Source of the DNA: Deltaproteobacteria bacterium
Lineage (GTDB): Bacteria > Myxococcota_A > Polyangia > Polyangiales > Houyiibacteriaceae
Length of the DNA stretch: 43,351 nt
Direction of reading: 5' to 3'
Assembly (NCBI GenBank): GCA_013151775.1
Contig: JAADHO010000418.1
Span: 1-43,351 of the forward strand
Shown: positions 28,058-36,519 of the stretch, in pieces
Position numbering within the stretch: position 1 is the first letter of the stretch
How the letters are laid out: each line of letters opens with the position of its first letter
Made by a program: the position numbers and the translations under genes
The notes under the pieces: model-generated
Seen by the model: the letters and a program-made list of their open reading frames with translations, nothing else
Told to the model about the DNA's origin: nothing
The model's database searches: none

Positions 28058-28525
28058 CTAGGTCGGCTTGCGGAAGCGCACGACGAGCACCTTCACGGGG
28101 CTATCGAGCTGCTGCAGCGTCTCGCAGATCAACGCCTCCGCGCGGTCGGGCGAGAAGCCACCGGAACCGCTGCCGAGCAGCGGCGTGGCGAGGGAGCGAT
28201 AGCCGTGGCGCTCAGCCAGCTCGAGGGCGGACCGCGTGCAGTCCGTGATCGAGCGAGCAGAGGCGCGCCAGAGCATGTTGATGGCCGCGACGTGGATGAT
28301 GCCGGCGTAGGGCAGACGGCCGGCGGAGGTGTGGCGCGCCGTGCCCAAGGGTAAGGGCCGGTAGCCCAGCTCGCGGAAACACCCATAGCCAGCGCGTCGC
28401 TTGATGGCGCCGCTGACGCCCTGCGGAATCAGCAACCACCAGGGGATGATGTTGCGATTCCAGGCGTTGACGATGACGTCCACCGGCTGCTCGAGCAGAT
28501 CGCCCTCCACGACATCGAAGGTCAT
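28058..28525 (-). CDS. Macro-domain (ADP-ribose-binding) protein
   Basis: MTFDVVEGDLLEQPVDVIVNAWNRNIIPWW...GVSGAIKRRAG...ATPLLGSGSGGFSPDRA. Confidence 0.87.
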   Translation of the reverse strand: MTFDVVEGDLLEQPVDVIVNAWNRNIIPWWLLIPQGVSGAIKRRAGYGCFRELGYRPLPLGTARHTSAGRLPYAGIIHVAAINMLWRASARSITDCTRSALELAERHGYRSLATPLLGSGSGGFSPDRAEALICETLQQLDSPVKVLVVRFRKPT

Positions 28526-28668
28526 GCTCGATCCCGGAACTTCGGACAGCTGGGCATGTGTGGTGGAACCCGCGTCACCCGGTGCGCCATTCCGCCGCGA
28601 CTTCAGAAACGGTAGGCGACGAACGCTGCGGGGGCCGGGTGAAGGCGTGGCGCCCGAAGCACCCGCGC

Positions 28669-30699
28669 CTACGCGTTGACGTAGTTCACGTCGCCGTCGA
28701 GTACGGCGCGGCGCAGGGCGTCCATGATGTAGAGGAAGGTGAGGTCCACCTCGTGTTCGATCTTGGCGTCGCGCACCTCGAAGCTCTCTGGCGCGAGCGT
28801 CAGCGCGAAGCCTTCGCCGGAGTAACGTGCGTCCTCGGCGCCAACCTCGAGCAGGTGGACCAGACCGTCGAAGCGTCCGTGTACTGCGTCGCCTTTCGGA
28901 GTGCGCTCGAGGAAGAAGCCGTCGTGATCCCGGTACTCCTCGAAGTCCTCGAGGCTGCCGAAGAAGCGCGGCTTGAGCACGTAGGGTCCGCCGTCTTCCG
29001 GACAGAAGACGTCGCAGTTGCCGCACTCGTTGCAGAAGTCCGCGAAGTTCGCGAGCTGATGCTTCTTCTTCAGCGTGATGGCCGCGCCCTCGACTCGTCT
29101 GAAGCCACCTGCGCCGTCGGGGAGGAGGCGCGCGCTCGGGATCTCGGCATCGGGCAGCTTCAGCGTGAAGTTCGCGTCATTGGGGCAGACGGGCACACAT
29201 TTGTCGCAGGTGAGGCAGTCGAAGAGCACGAGCGTGCTCCCCACCTTGCGGGGTAGCTTGGCGTTCGCCGCGCGGCCGTAGCGGGCGTCGGACTCGAGCG
29301 CCTCGACGTAGCTCGCCGTGTTCATCAGCTTCGCCTGACTGACCCAACTCTCCCACGCCTCGTCGGCGATGGCGCGCGCGTCTCCCTCCGCGAGCGCCTC
29401 GAGGCAGGCCGCGCGCGTGGCGTCGTCGAGCCCGTCGACCTTGGCCAAGGCCGCCTCCGCGTGACCATGGGCAGAGAGGATGAAGTGCTCCACATCGGGC
29501 GCCGAGAGCGCCTCCATGCGCGACCACAGACTCTTGAAGTAGCGCTCCATGCGCGCGTAGCCGCCGGGCTTCAGCAGATCGCTGCAGACCGTCACGGGCA
29601 CCAGCCCGAGGCTGACGGCGTCGGCGAAGTTCGCCTGGTCGATGCCGGCAGAAAACGAGATGGGGTGTGCGTCGCCGAACACGTCGCGGAAGCGGCGCAC
29701 GAGGTTCATGGCCAGCACATGCAGTGGTGGACCCGAGAGGTACATCTGCTGCTCGCTCGCGGGGAAGAACTCGCGCTCGTTCTCCACGATCAAGGTGTTC
29801 GTGAACTTCACGCCGAGGCCGAGCTCGAGGCTCGCGGCGGTCTCCGCCAGACGCCCCGTGAAGTCCACGGCTTGCTGCCAGGTCGCGTCGCCCGCGAAGG
29901 CGCTGTCGGGGATCTGATCCGGGTAGCCGAGTAGGTCGTTCAAGAGCCCGCGCGCGCGCTCGGCGCCGAGCAGCGTCGGGTTCAACTTCACCACGCAGTT
30001 CAGCCGCTGCTCGCGCAGCAGAAAGTCGACGATGCGCTCGATCTCATCGGGCGGGCAGCCGTGAAACGTGGAGAGGGTGAGCGTGTCGCTGAGCTCCGTG
30101 CGAAAATCGAGGTCGCGATATTCGGCGTACTCCGCGGGGATCTGCGAGCGCAGCCGCGCCACCACGTCGCTCGCGTCCTTCATGCCGCACATGAAGGCAC
30201 GCACGCGCTCGCTCTGGATTCCGGCCAGATCGTAGCCGACGCTCATGTCGAAGATCACGTGCTCGAAGCCCGGCGCGAGCTCCAACTTGCCCGACGCGAC
30301 CAACATGTCGAGCAGCATGCTGGCCTTCACGTACTCCTCGAGGGACTCCTCGAGCTTCAGCTCCTGCGACCACTCCACGTTGTAGCCGATGGTCTGCATG
30401 TCGATGCAGGGGCGCGGGACCTCCAGCTCATCGAGGATCTGCACCGTCTTCAGCTCGAAGACGCGACCGCCTCCGAGGAAGGCGAGCACGATATTCTGCG
30501 CGAGCTGCGACTGCGGACCCGCGGCCGGTCCGAGGGGCGACGAGGCGAGCTGATGGTGAAACGCGACTGACGTGTCGAGCCCGGCGCGCCCACGCACGAA
30601 GCGCTTCTGCGGCAGGTCGAAGATGGAGCCGCGCTCGTCGAGCTCGCGGAAGATGCGCGAGACGAGGCGAGAGAAGGGATAGGGGCGAAGCTCGGCCAT
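28669..30699 (-). CDS. ygfK: YgfK-like putative selenate reductase / purine-catabolism oxidoreductase, short form
   Basis: MAELRPYPFSRLVSRIFRELDERGSIFDLPQKRF, GPAAGPQSQLAQNIVLAFLGGGRVFELKTVQILDELEVPRPCIDMQTIGYNVEWSQEL; CLTCDKCVPVCPNDANF and CNECGNCDVFCPE ferredoxin motifs. Confidence 0.86.
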   Translation of the reverse strand: MAELRPYPFSRLVSRIFRELDERGSIFDLPQKRFVRGRAGLDTSVAFHHQLASSPLGPAAGPQSQLAQNIVLAFLGGGRVFELKTVQILDELEVPRPCIDMQTIGYNVEWSQELKLEESLEEYVKASMLLDMLVASGKLELAPGFEHVIFDMSVGYDLAGIQSERVRAFMCGMKDASDVVARLRSQIPAEYAEYRDLDFRTELSDTLTLSTFHGCPPDEIERIVDFLLREQRLNCVVKLNPTLLGAERARGLLNDLLGYPDQIPDSAFAGDATWQQAVDFTGRLAETAASLELGLGVKFTNTLIVENEREFFPASEQQMYLSGPPLHVLAMNLVRRFRDVFGDAHPISFSAGIDQANFADAVSLGLVPVTVCSDLLKPGGYARMERYFKSLWSRMEALSAPDVEHFILSAHGHAEAALAKVDGLDDATRAACLEALAEGDARAIADEAWESWVSQAKLMNTASYVEALESDARYGRAANAKLPRKVGSTLVLFDCLTCDKCVPVCPNDANFTLKLPDAEIPSARLLPDGAGGFRRVEGAAITLKKKHQLANFADFCNECGNCDVFCPEDGGPYVLKPRFFGSLEDFEEYRDHDGFFLERTPKGDAVHGRFDGLVHLLEVGAEDARYSGEGFALTLAPESFEVRDAKIEHEVDLTFLYIMDALRRAVLDGDVNYVNA

Positions 30700-30748
30700 G
30701 GCATCGATGCTACCGAATGCCGAGCGTGGATGCGCGCTTCTCGCGACC

Positions 30749-32128
30749 TCAGGGAGCTGCGGCCGATGCCGGCGCCTCGGCGTCGACGATCAGCCGGAAG
30801 GTGCGGATGTTCTCGTCGATGTAGTCCGCGTCGGGCAGGCGCCTGGACAGGTTGAGCACCACGATCACCACAGCGGCCGTGCCGGCGTCGAGCTGAACCG
30901 GCAGGTAGCCGCGCGGCACGTCTCCACGCGGCGGTGCGCTCATGCGCCCGAGCTCTCGACCGTCGGCGTCGAGGCGCATGGTCACCATGGTCCACTCCAC
31001 GCCGTACTCGCCCCGCAGCCACACGCGCAGGATCGAGTCGGGCGCGGCGTCGCGCACGTCTACGATGGCGTAGCTCGAGCCGTAGGGCTCGATCGCCGGG
31101 ACCATGGTGGGCGAGTGCGCGGGCAGCTGGCTCCAGCGCGCGCGCCAGAAGACGGGCACCGCCACGCCCTGATCCGCGGCCAGCAGAGCTCGGTTGGTGG
31201 CGCCGCGTCGACGCTCGGCGTTGCCGAGGAAGAAGCGATCCGCCGCCAGCCGCCTGAGCGAGCGGGGGAGCTTGTCGCTCGAGTGCTCGATGACCGCGTG
31301 GATCGTCTCCCACAGGTCGGGGCTCGCGCGCAGGTCCGAGCCCTCCCAGGTGCGCTGCCGGGCGAACTGCACCACCTCGCGGATGAAGCGGCCCGTGCCT
31401 CCGTCCCGCGGGAGCGAGAGGCCCTCGAGCAGCAGGGCGCCGCCGCCGCCGTCCTCTGCGCCATCTTGCACGTAGGAGCGCCAGGGCTCGAGCTGCTGGC
31501 TCGCCACGGGATCTCCACAGCCGAAGCGCCCCGTCTGGGCGAAGGCGAGCCAGGCGCCGTAGGCGTGCCTCCACTGGGCAGACTCCGCGGGGTCCTGGCT
31601 CAGGAAGCTGGCCTCGGCGAGCGCCTGCGCCACGCAGCTCTCGAGCTTGTCCGCGTCGACCTCGGGATCGACGCTGGCGTAGCTCGAGACCGCGTCGAGG
31701 AAGGCGAAGGCCACGGGCGCGTCGGCGTGGACCTCGGCGCCGCGGGCCGTGGGCTCGAGGTAGAGATCGAATTCGCCCGTGCCGCCCCGGCCTCCGTCGG
31801 GCCAAGGCAGACCGAAGCCGGTCTCCTGCGAGAGCAGGTAGGCGTGCTCCAGCGCACGCAAGCTGGCCTCGATGCGCTCCCTCGGGACGCTCGCGTCGGC
31901 GTGGACCGCGAGCGGCAGGAACACCGAGCGCGCCGCCACGGGCAGATCCGGACGCGGCTCCTCCGGCGGATGCGGCACCCGCGCACCCGTCCAATGGGGC
32001 TCCATCATGATCACGAGGCTGGCGGCCACGTCGTCGAAGATGCGCTCGCTCTGCGTCTGCCCAGCGTCCTGCGCAGCCACCGTCGCCGACAGCAACCACA
32101 GCCCCACGACGCACACGCGCCCAGACAT
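30749..32128 (-). CDS. Hypothetical secreted protein
   Basis: MSGRVCVVGLWLLSATVAAQDAG signal peptide; no family recognised. Confidence 0.72.
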   Translation of the reverse strand: MSGRVCVVGLWLLSATVAAQDAGQTQSERIFDDVAASLVIMMEPHWTGARVPHPPEEPRPDLPVAARSVFLPLAVHADASVPRERIEASLRALEHAYLLSQETGFGLPWPDGGRGGTGEFDLYLEPTARGAEVHADAPVAFAFLDAVSSYASVDPEVDADKLESCVAQALAEASFLSQDPAESAQWRHAYGAWLAFAQTGRFGCGDPVASQQLEPWRSYVQDGAEDGGGGALLLEGLSLPRDGGTGRFIREVVQFARQRTWEGSDLRASPDLWETIHAVIEHSSDKLPRSLRRLAADRFFLGNAERRRGATNRALLAADQGVAVPVFWRARWSQLPAHSPTMVPAIEPYGSSYAIVDVRDAAPDSILRVWLRGEYGVEWTMVTMRLDADGRELGRMSAPPRGDVPRGYLPVQLDAGTAAVVIVVLNLSRRLPDADYIDENIRTFRLIVDAEAPASAAAP

Positions 32129-32132
32129 TTTC

Positions 32133-32173
32133 AGGGACGGTCCTAAGCAGTTAAGAAATGAGATATTGTCTCC
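32133..32173 (+). repeat. REP/RAYT-like element, copy 4
   Basis: AGGGACGGTCCTAAGCAGTTAAGAAATGAGATATTGTCTCC; shares GGGACGGTCCTAAGCAG core with copies 2 and 3. Confidence 0.72.
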
Positions 32174-32302
32174 AGAGGCTCTCCCCACGACGACGGGGGC
32201 GTGACATGATGTCACGAATGCCACGCGTCGCGTGTGGTGTTCTCAGCGGATGAATTGACATACGCGGCCCTGAACATCTACACCCGTCTCGGAGGTTCAC
32301 GC

Positions 32303-32851
32303 ATGGCGATCCCCCCCTTCGATCCTGGCGACTTCTTTCATATCGACTTGGCCCATGGCGCGATGAACACGCGTGGCGGTCAGCGCGTGCTCGTCTTGTC
32401 CGACACCGTGGTGGCGCCTTTGGTTTCCGCGGCGGTGCAAAATGGCGATCTGACGGCCTTGCGCGAGCTCGGACGCGTCGTGGGCGCCCACGTGGAGTCA
32501 TCCCTTGGAGGGAGCCCGCGCGCGGCGAGCGCCGAGGACGTGCTGGGTCACGCCCGCGCGGCGCTGGCGCTCTTCGGCTGGGGCCGCTTGTGCTTCGAGC
32601 GCTGGGGAGAGGCGCTGGTGGCGAGCCTGTCGGGTTTGCCCCGGCTCGATGAGGATCACCTGGGCGTCGCGGCGCTGCTCGGTGGCCTCGTCTCGGCCCT
32701 GGCGGAGGCGGAAGTGGCGTGCGTACCCGTCGGCGACGACCGCTTCTTGGTGGTCGATCCCAGCGTGGCCGAACAGATCTGGACCTGGTCGCGCGAGGGC
32801 GCCGACCTTGCGACTCTGGTCGCTCACCTCGCCGCTCCGGAGGCCGCATGA
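32303..32851 (+). CDS. Hypothetical protein
   Basis: MAIPPFDPGDFFHIDLAHGAMNTRGGQRVLVLSDTVVAPL...; ATGA overlap with next gene. Confidence 0.72.
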   Translation: MAIPPFDPGDFFHIDLAHGAMNTRGGQRVLVLSDTVVAPLVSAAVQNGDLTALRELGRVVGAHVESSLGGSPRAASAEDVLGHARAALALFGWGRLCFERWGEALVASLSGLPRLDEDHLGVAALLGGLVSALAEAEVACVPVGDDRFLVVDPSVAEQIWTWSREGADLATLVAHLAAPEAA

Positions 32852-33408
32852 GCCCGCGTATTCAGAAGCTCGAGGCGCTGCGCGATCGCATCGCTCAGAA
32901 CCGCCGCCCTGTGCCCGCGTCGAGCGCGCTGAGAGCGGTCAGCGAGCCCGAGCTCGAGATCGTCGTCGAAGAACCGGCCGCCGAGGCCCCCGTGGCCGCG
33001 AGCCCCGTGGCCCCACACGAGGCGGCCACCACCGGACGGCGTCGTCCGTCGTCACCCCTCGAGATCGCCGTGGTCGAGCACTCGGCGACTCCAAAGAAGA
33101 CTCCTCCAGCGGCTCCAGCGTCGACTCCCGCAGCTCCGACTCCCGCGGCCGCAGCGCAAGCTTCGGCTCCCGCGCCGACTCCCGCAGTTCCGGTGGCGGC
33201 AGCGGAAGAACCGAAGACGTTGGAGCGCCCCGCCGTTCAGCCCGCTGCGGCCAAGGCCGCGACGCCAACCGAGGCCAGCCCCGTGGAGGTCGAGGCAGCA
33301 GCTCCCGCACCTCCCTCGCAGCCCATCATCCGTGTGGACACGGCGGCCGAGGTGATCGACACCTTCGGCGAGATGCTGGACCATGCCCTGGCGCTCAGGC
33401 CTCGCTGA
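32848..33408 (+). CDS. Hypothetical Ala/Pro-rich protein
   Basis: MSPRIQKLEALRDRIAQNRRPVPASSALRAV...; coupled to upstream ORF; long low-complexity middle. Confidence 0.65.
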   Translation: MSPRIQKLEALRDRIAQNRRPVPASSALRAVSEPELEIVVEEPAAEAPVAASPVAPHEAATTGRRRPSSPLEIAVVEHSATPKKTPPAAPASTPAAPTPAAAAQASAPAPTPAVPVAAAEEPKTLERPAVQPAAAKAATPTEASPVEVEAAAPAPPSQPIIRVDTAAEVIDTFGEMLDHALALRPR

Positions 33409-33454
33409 GGCCTAGCGACTACTTCGCAGGCTGCGCACGGCGTAGGGTGATCCC

Positions 33455-34222
33455 ATGCTCCTCGCGATCGACATCGGCAACACGCACACGGTGCTCGGCT
33501 TCTACGACGGCGCGCGCCTGGTCCACGATTTTCGTATCGAGACCTCCCGTGGCCGCACGACCGATGAGTATCTCGTGCTGCTGCTCTCGCTGCTGGATCT
33601 CGCGGGCCTGAAACCCCGGGACGTCCACTCGAGCATCCTCGCCTCCGTCGTGCCGCAGCTCGACGAGGTCTTGGTCGAGGCGATCGATCGCGGCTTCGAT
33701 CACGAGGCCCTGGTCGTGGGCCCTGGCATCCGCACGGGCGTGCCCATCCTCTACGACAACCCGCGCGAGGTGGGCGCCGACCGCATCGTCAACGCCGTGG
33801 CGGCCTACGCGCGCGTGGGCGGCGCGGTGATCGTGGTGGACTTCGGTACGGCCACGACCTTCGACTGCATCTCCGCCAAGGGCGAATACCTCGGCGGCGC
33901 CATCGCGCCCGGCATGAACATCAGCGCCTCGGCGCTCTTCGAGCACGCAGCCAAGCTACCCCGAGCGGAGCTGGCCATGCCTCCCCACGCCATCGGCCGC
34001 ACGACCGTGCAGTCCATGCAGGCGGGCATCGCGTATGGCTACGTCGGCCTGGTGGATGGCCTAGTCGAGCGCTTGAGGCGCGAGATGGGCGGGAAGGTCG
34101 CCGTGATCGCCACGGGCGGACTCTCGCACCTGATCGAACCCGAGAGTGAGACCATCGAAGAGGTCGACGACTTTCTCACCCTCGAGGGTCTGCGCTTGAT
34201 CTACGAACTCAACCGCCGCTGA
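33455..34222 (+). CDS. coaX: Type III pantothenate kinase
   Basis: MLLAIDIGNTHTVLGFYDG, DNPREVGADRIVNAVAAY, VVDFGTATTFDCIS, GGAIAPGMNIS, ATGGLSHLI. Confidence 0.95.
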   Translation: MLLAIDIGNTHTVLGFYDGARLVHDFRIETSRGRTTDEYLVLLLSLLDLAGLKPRDVHSSILASVVPQLDEVLVEAIDRGFDHEALVVGPGIRTGVPILYDNPREVGADRIVNAVAAYARVGGAVIVVDFGTATTFDCISAKGEYLGGAIAPGMNISASALFEHAAKLPRAELAMPPHAIGRTTVQSMQAGIAYGYVGLVDGLVERLRREMGGKVAVIATGGLSHLIEPESETIEEVDDFLTLEGLRLIYELNRR

Positions 34223-34364
34223 CGTAAGCCGCCCTGCGTGTCGCAATCATCCGCCTCGATTAAGATGCGGCCGAGCTGTCGGCTCTGAGCGCAATGGGCC
34301 GAAGTGCGTGATTCGTGCGACCTGCCCCATCGAAATCGAGGCCGAACCAAGTGTGACGTCGACT

Positions 34365-34395
34365 GGGACGGACCTCGCTACGCGAGGACCATCCC
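34365..34395. terminator. Hairpin between convergent genes; possible diverged relative of the GGGACGGTCCT palindrome
   Basis: GGGACGGACCTCGC-tac-GCGAGGACCATCCC; 12/14 arm pairing; outer arms resemble GGGACGGTCCT/AGGACCGTCCC. Confidence 0.4.
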
Positions 34396-34430
34396 TCGTC
34401 GTCCGTCTCGTTGCGGCTGGGCCCACGGAC

Positions 34431-36416
34431 TCAGTCGGGACCGCCGGGGAGGGCAACCTCGGGCGGCACCAGGAAGAAGATGTCGCGCGAGTCGAGCTCG
34501 GTGAAGCCGTCTCCGAGGACGCGCAGGGTGGCGCGGAAGATCTGCGGCATGGTGGTGGGAGGAACGGTGTCGTTCTGCTTCACGACGATGTCGAAGCAGA
34601 TGGGGGAACCGGGCGTGACGCCGCGGAAGGTGTCGGGATAGCCGTCTCCGTCCGTGTCCTCACCCGTGCGCGGATCGCAGCCACGCGCCGGGTCGCCCGC
34701 CTCGTTGGCTTGGAGGTGGTCGACGAAGGCGGCGAAGCTGTCCACCGAGTCGCCCGGGTCGTCCTCGTAGACGAGGGAGATGTCGATGGGCGTCTCGTTG
34801 GCCAAGGTGCTGATCTGATTGACCACCGAGTCGCTGATGGCGCCTCCGCTGTACAGCGAGACCAAGGGCGCACCACCGGCGTCCACCGCGCCGCTGTCTC
34901 GGGCGATGTCGCGCAGGTCCGAGATGCCGCCGCTGCCCTGGCCGATGCCGATCACTCGAATTCGGGCGGCCGTGATCGCGGCGAGCATGGTCGCGTAGTT
35001 GGTGTAGCCGTAGCCGTTGCCTCCCGCCTTGTTGTTGTGGAAGGGGGCGTCCGTGATCAGCACCACGATCGGCACAGCGCCCGAGCGGAAGCAGGGGTAG
35101 CCGAAGGTACCGGCCGGGCAGCCCGTGCGGTTGCTGATGCCATAGCCGCCGGGGCTCATGCCCGTGGCGACGGACCACAGCACGGGGACGTCTCCCTCGG
35201 GACCGTCACCGCCGCCACCGGGGCTTAGGGTGCGGAGCGCTGCCTGTGAGGCTGCGGGATCCGAACTCAGGTCTTGGCGGTTGCGGTACATGGGGCTGTC
35301 GCCGTAGTCCCTGAACTCCCCAATGCCGAACCACACGTCGGGGATGACGGCGCGTACCCGCGGGATCAAGCCTGAAAGTCCGGTGCGTAGGCTGTTGATC
35401 GAGCCACTCATGGAGCCCGTGGTGTCCATCAAGAAGTAGACGTCGGCGACCTGCAGGTCGGTGGAGAAGACGAGGGTGTCACGCAGGGGATCCGGAGCCT
35501 CCATGTAGGGCTCGAGGAAGACGAAGTCTCCGCGCGTGCGCGGGCTCGCGCTCGGGTCCGTGGCGTCCATGGCGCAGGAGGGGTCTCCTCCGCAGGCGGC
35601 CACCTCGATCAGGTCGGTCACTCCATCGCCGTCCGTGTCGGCGAGGCGCGGGTTGGTGCCGGCGAGGCGCTCGGCCTCGTCGCTGAGTCCATCGTTGTCG
35701 CTGTCTGGATCGCGGAAGTCGGGCGTGAGGTCACCGTCCGTGTCGACGGGAGGTGTGGTCGGATCGCCGTCGCCGGACTCCTCCATGTCGGAGTAGCCGT
35801 CTCCATCCGTGTCGAGGTCGTGACGGTCCGGCGTGCCGTCTCCGTCCGTGTCCTCGGGCAGCGCCTCGAAGCGGTCGCCGATGGTGTCGTCGTCGCTGTC
35901 GATGTCGAGGTAGTCGGGCAGCCCGTCCCCGTCGTAGTCGATGGGCGCCGCGGGATCCCCACCGATCTCGTCCACATCGGTGACGGAGTCGCCATCGTTG
36001 TCGAGATCGGCGTAGTCGCCCACGCCGTTTCCGTCCGTGTCGATGGCTCCCTCCGTGACGTCGGGGATGCCGTTGCCATCCGAGTCGAGGTCGCGGAAGT
36101 CGGGCGTGCCGTCACCGTCCGCGTCGCGCGGAGGCACGTCGGCTCCGAAGGTCCCACCCTCGTCCGAGTCGGGGATTCCGTCGCCGTCGCTGTCGGTGTC
36201 CTGATAGTCCGGTGTGCCGTCCCCGTCCGTGTCGGGCGCGCCTCCGGGATCCTCTGAGCCCTCGTAGAAGTCCGAGATGCCGTCACCGTCCGCGTCTCGC
36301 AGGGGAGGCGCCGTGGTGCCGTCGCGGCCGCCTCCGTCGGGGGTGGGGTTCGAGGTCGAGGCGCTGCAGCCCAATGCCAGCGCTCCCATCAAACATACAA
36401 GTGCAAATCTACGCAT
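34431..36416 (-). CDS. Lipoprotein with thrombospondin type-3-like Ca-binding repeats and VWA domain
   Basis: LMGALALGCSAS lipobox; DxDGDGxxD repeats; VYFLMDTTGSMSGS MIDAS motif. Confidence 0.88.
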   Translation of the reverse strand: MRRFALVCLMGALALGCSASTSNPTPDGGGRDGTTAPPLRDADGDGISDFYEGSEDPGGAPDTDGDGTPDYQDTDSDGDGIPDSDEGGTFGADVPPRDADGDGTPDFRDLDSDGNGIPDVTEGAIDTDGNGVGDYADLDNDGDSVTDVDEIGGDPAAPIDYDGDGLPDYLDIDSDDDTIGDRFEALPEDTDGDGTPDRHDLDTDGDGYSDMEESGDGDPTTPPVDTDGDLTPDFRDPDSDNDGLSDEAERLAGTNPRLADTDGDGVTDLIEVAACGGDPSCAMDATDPSASPRTRGDFVFLEPYMEAPDPLRDTLVFSTDLQVADVYFLMDTTGSMSGSINSLRTGLSGLIPRVRAVIPDVWFGIGEFRDYGDSPMYRNRQDLSSDPAASQAALRTLSPGGGGDGPEGDVPVLWSVATGMSPGGYGISNRTGCPAGTFGYPCFRSGAVPIVVLITDAPFHNNKAGGNGYGYTNYATMLAAITAARIRVIGIGQGSGGISDLRDIARDSGAVDAGGAPLVSLYSGGAISDSVVNQISTLANETPIDISLVYEDDPGDSVDSFAAFVDHLQANEAGDPARGCDPRTGEDTDGDGYPDTFRGVTPGSPICFDIVVKQNDTVPPTTMPQIFRATLRVLGDGFTELDSRDIFFLVPPEVALPGGPD

Positions 36417-36519
36417 CCGCGCCTCCGAAACTACCAGGGGGTTTGCAGGGTAGCGGAAATGATCCTCGGATGACAACGCCCCCCGGACGGAAGCGGTGAC
36501 GGACGCGGAGCGGCGGGCT

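Noticed and set aside
30450-32114. 554-aa minus-strand ORF
   Set aside because: Alternative frame overlapping the signal-peptide-bearing 30749-32128 gene and ygfK N-terminus; Arg/Ala-rich with no family signal.
34247-34456. 69-aa minus-strand ORF between coaX and the VWA gene
   Set aside because: Short, no recognisable features, likely spurious; region better described as a convergent intergenic spacer with a hairpin.
35580-36300. Regular repeat pattern possibly resembling a CRISPR or satellite
   Set aside because: Explained by coding DxDGDG thrombospondin type-3-like repeats; units are diverged and coding, with no spacer structure. No CRISPR array was seen in the window.
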